From: an uncultured Saprospiraceae bacterium
GTDB taxonomy: Bacteria > Bacteroidota > Bacteroidia > Chitinophagales > Saprospiraceae
Direction of reading: 5' to 3'
NCBI GenBank assembly: GCA_938001865.1
Contig: CALLAW010000043.1
Coordinates: forward strand, 1-64,000
DNA length: 64,000 nt
Positions within the stretch are counted from its first letter, which is position 1. Each line of letters begins with the position of its first letter. Position numbers and translations under genes: made by a program. Positions 63,995 to 64,000 of this stretch are shown here, one piece after another. The notes beneath the pieces were generated by a model. That model was not told the origin of the DNA. It ran no database searches and was given only the letters and a program-made list of their open reading frames with translations.

Positions 63995-64000
63995 GCTAAC

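Overview
The window reads as chromosomal DNA of a Bacteroidota bacterium, probably a Saprospiraceae-like lineage. Supporting marks are a T9SS C-terminal sorting domain, an ECF-sigma/FecR/STN-TonB receptor unit, DUF4249 and DUF3810 families and TAnnTTTG promoter-like motifs. It is densely coded and mostly housekeeping: purH, coaX, metF, metH, miaA, murQ, trxA, pruA, coaD, pdxH, a TetR-TolC-MFP-RND efflux operon, a lipid/redox cluster, two tRNAs (Ser-TGA, His-GTG) and several clear terminators. I see no CRISPR array, prophage, transposon or obvious multi-gene defence island. The strongest non-coding signal is a SAM-I (S-box) riboswitch ahead of metH, with two downstream segments complementary to aptamer strands. 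Other items worth a second look: a kinase-less Hpt/LytTR pair, a tetR with no ordinary start codon in the expected place, divergent start codons 1 nt apart, a CTNAGAGT motif cluster upstream of a symporter-murQ unit, a HerA-like ATPase, tandem T-T mismatches in the tRNA-His acceptor stem, a T9SS-exported VCBS/ASPIC protein coupled to a small barrel-like protein, and two long unexplained intergenic regions. All family calls come from reading the translations by eye; no database search was run.
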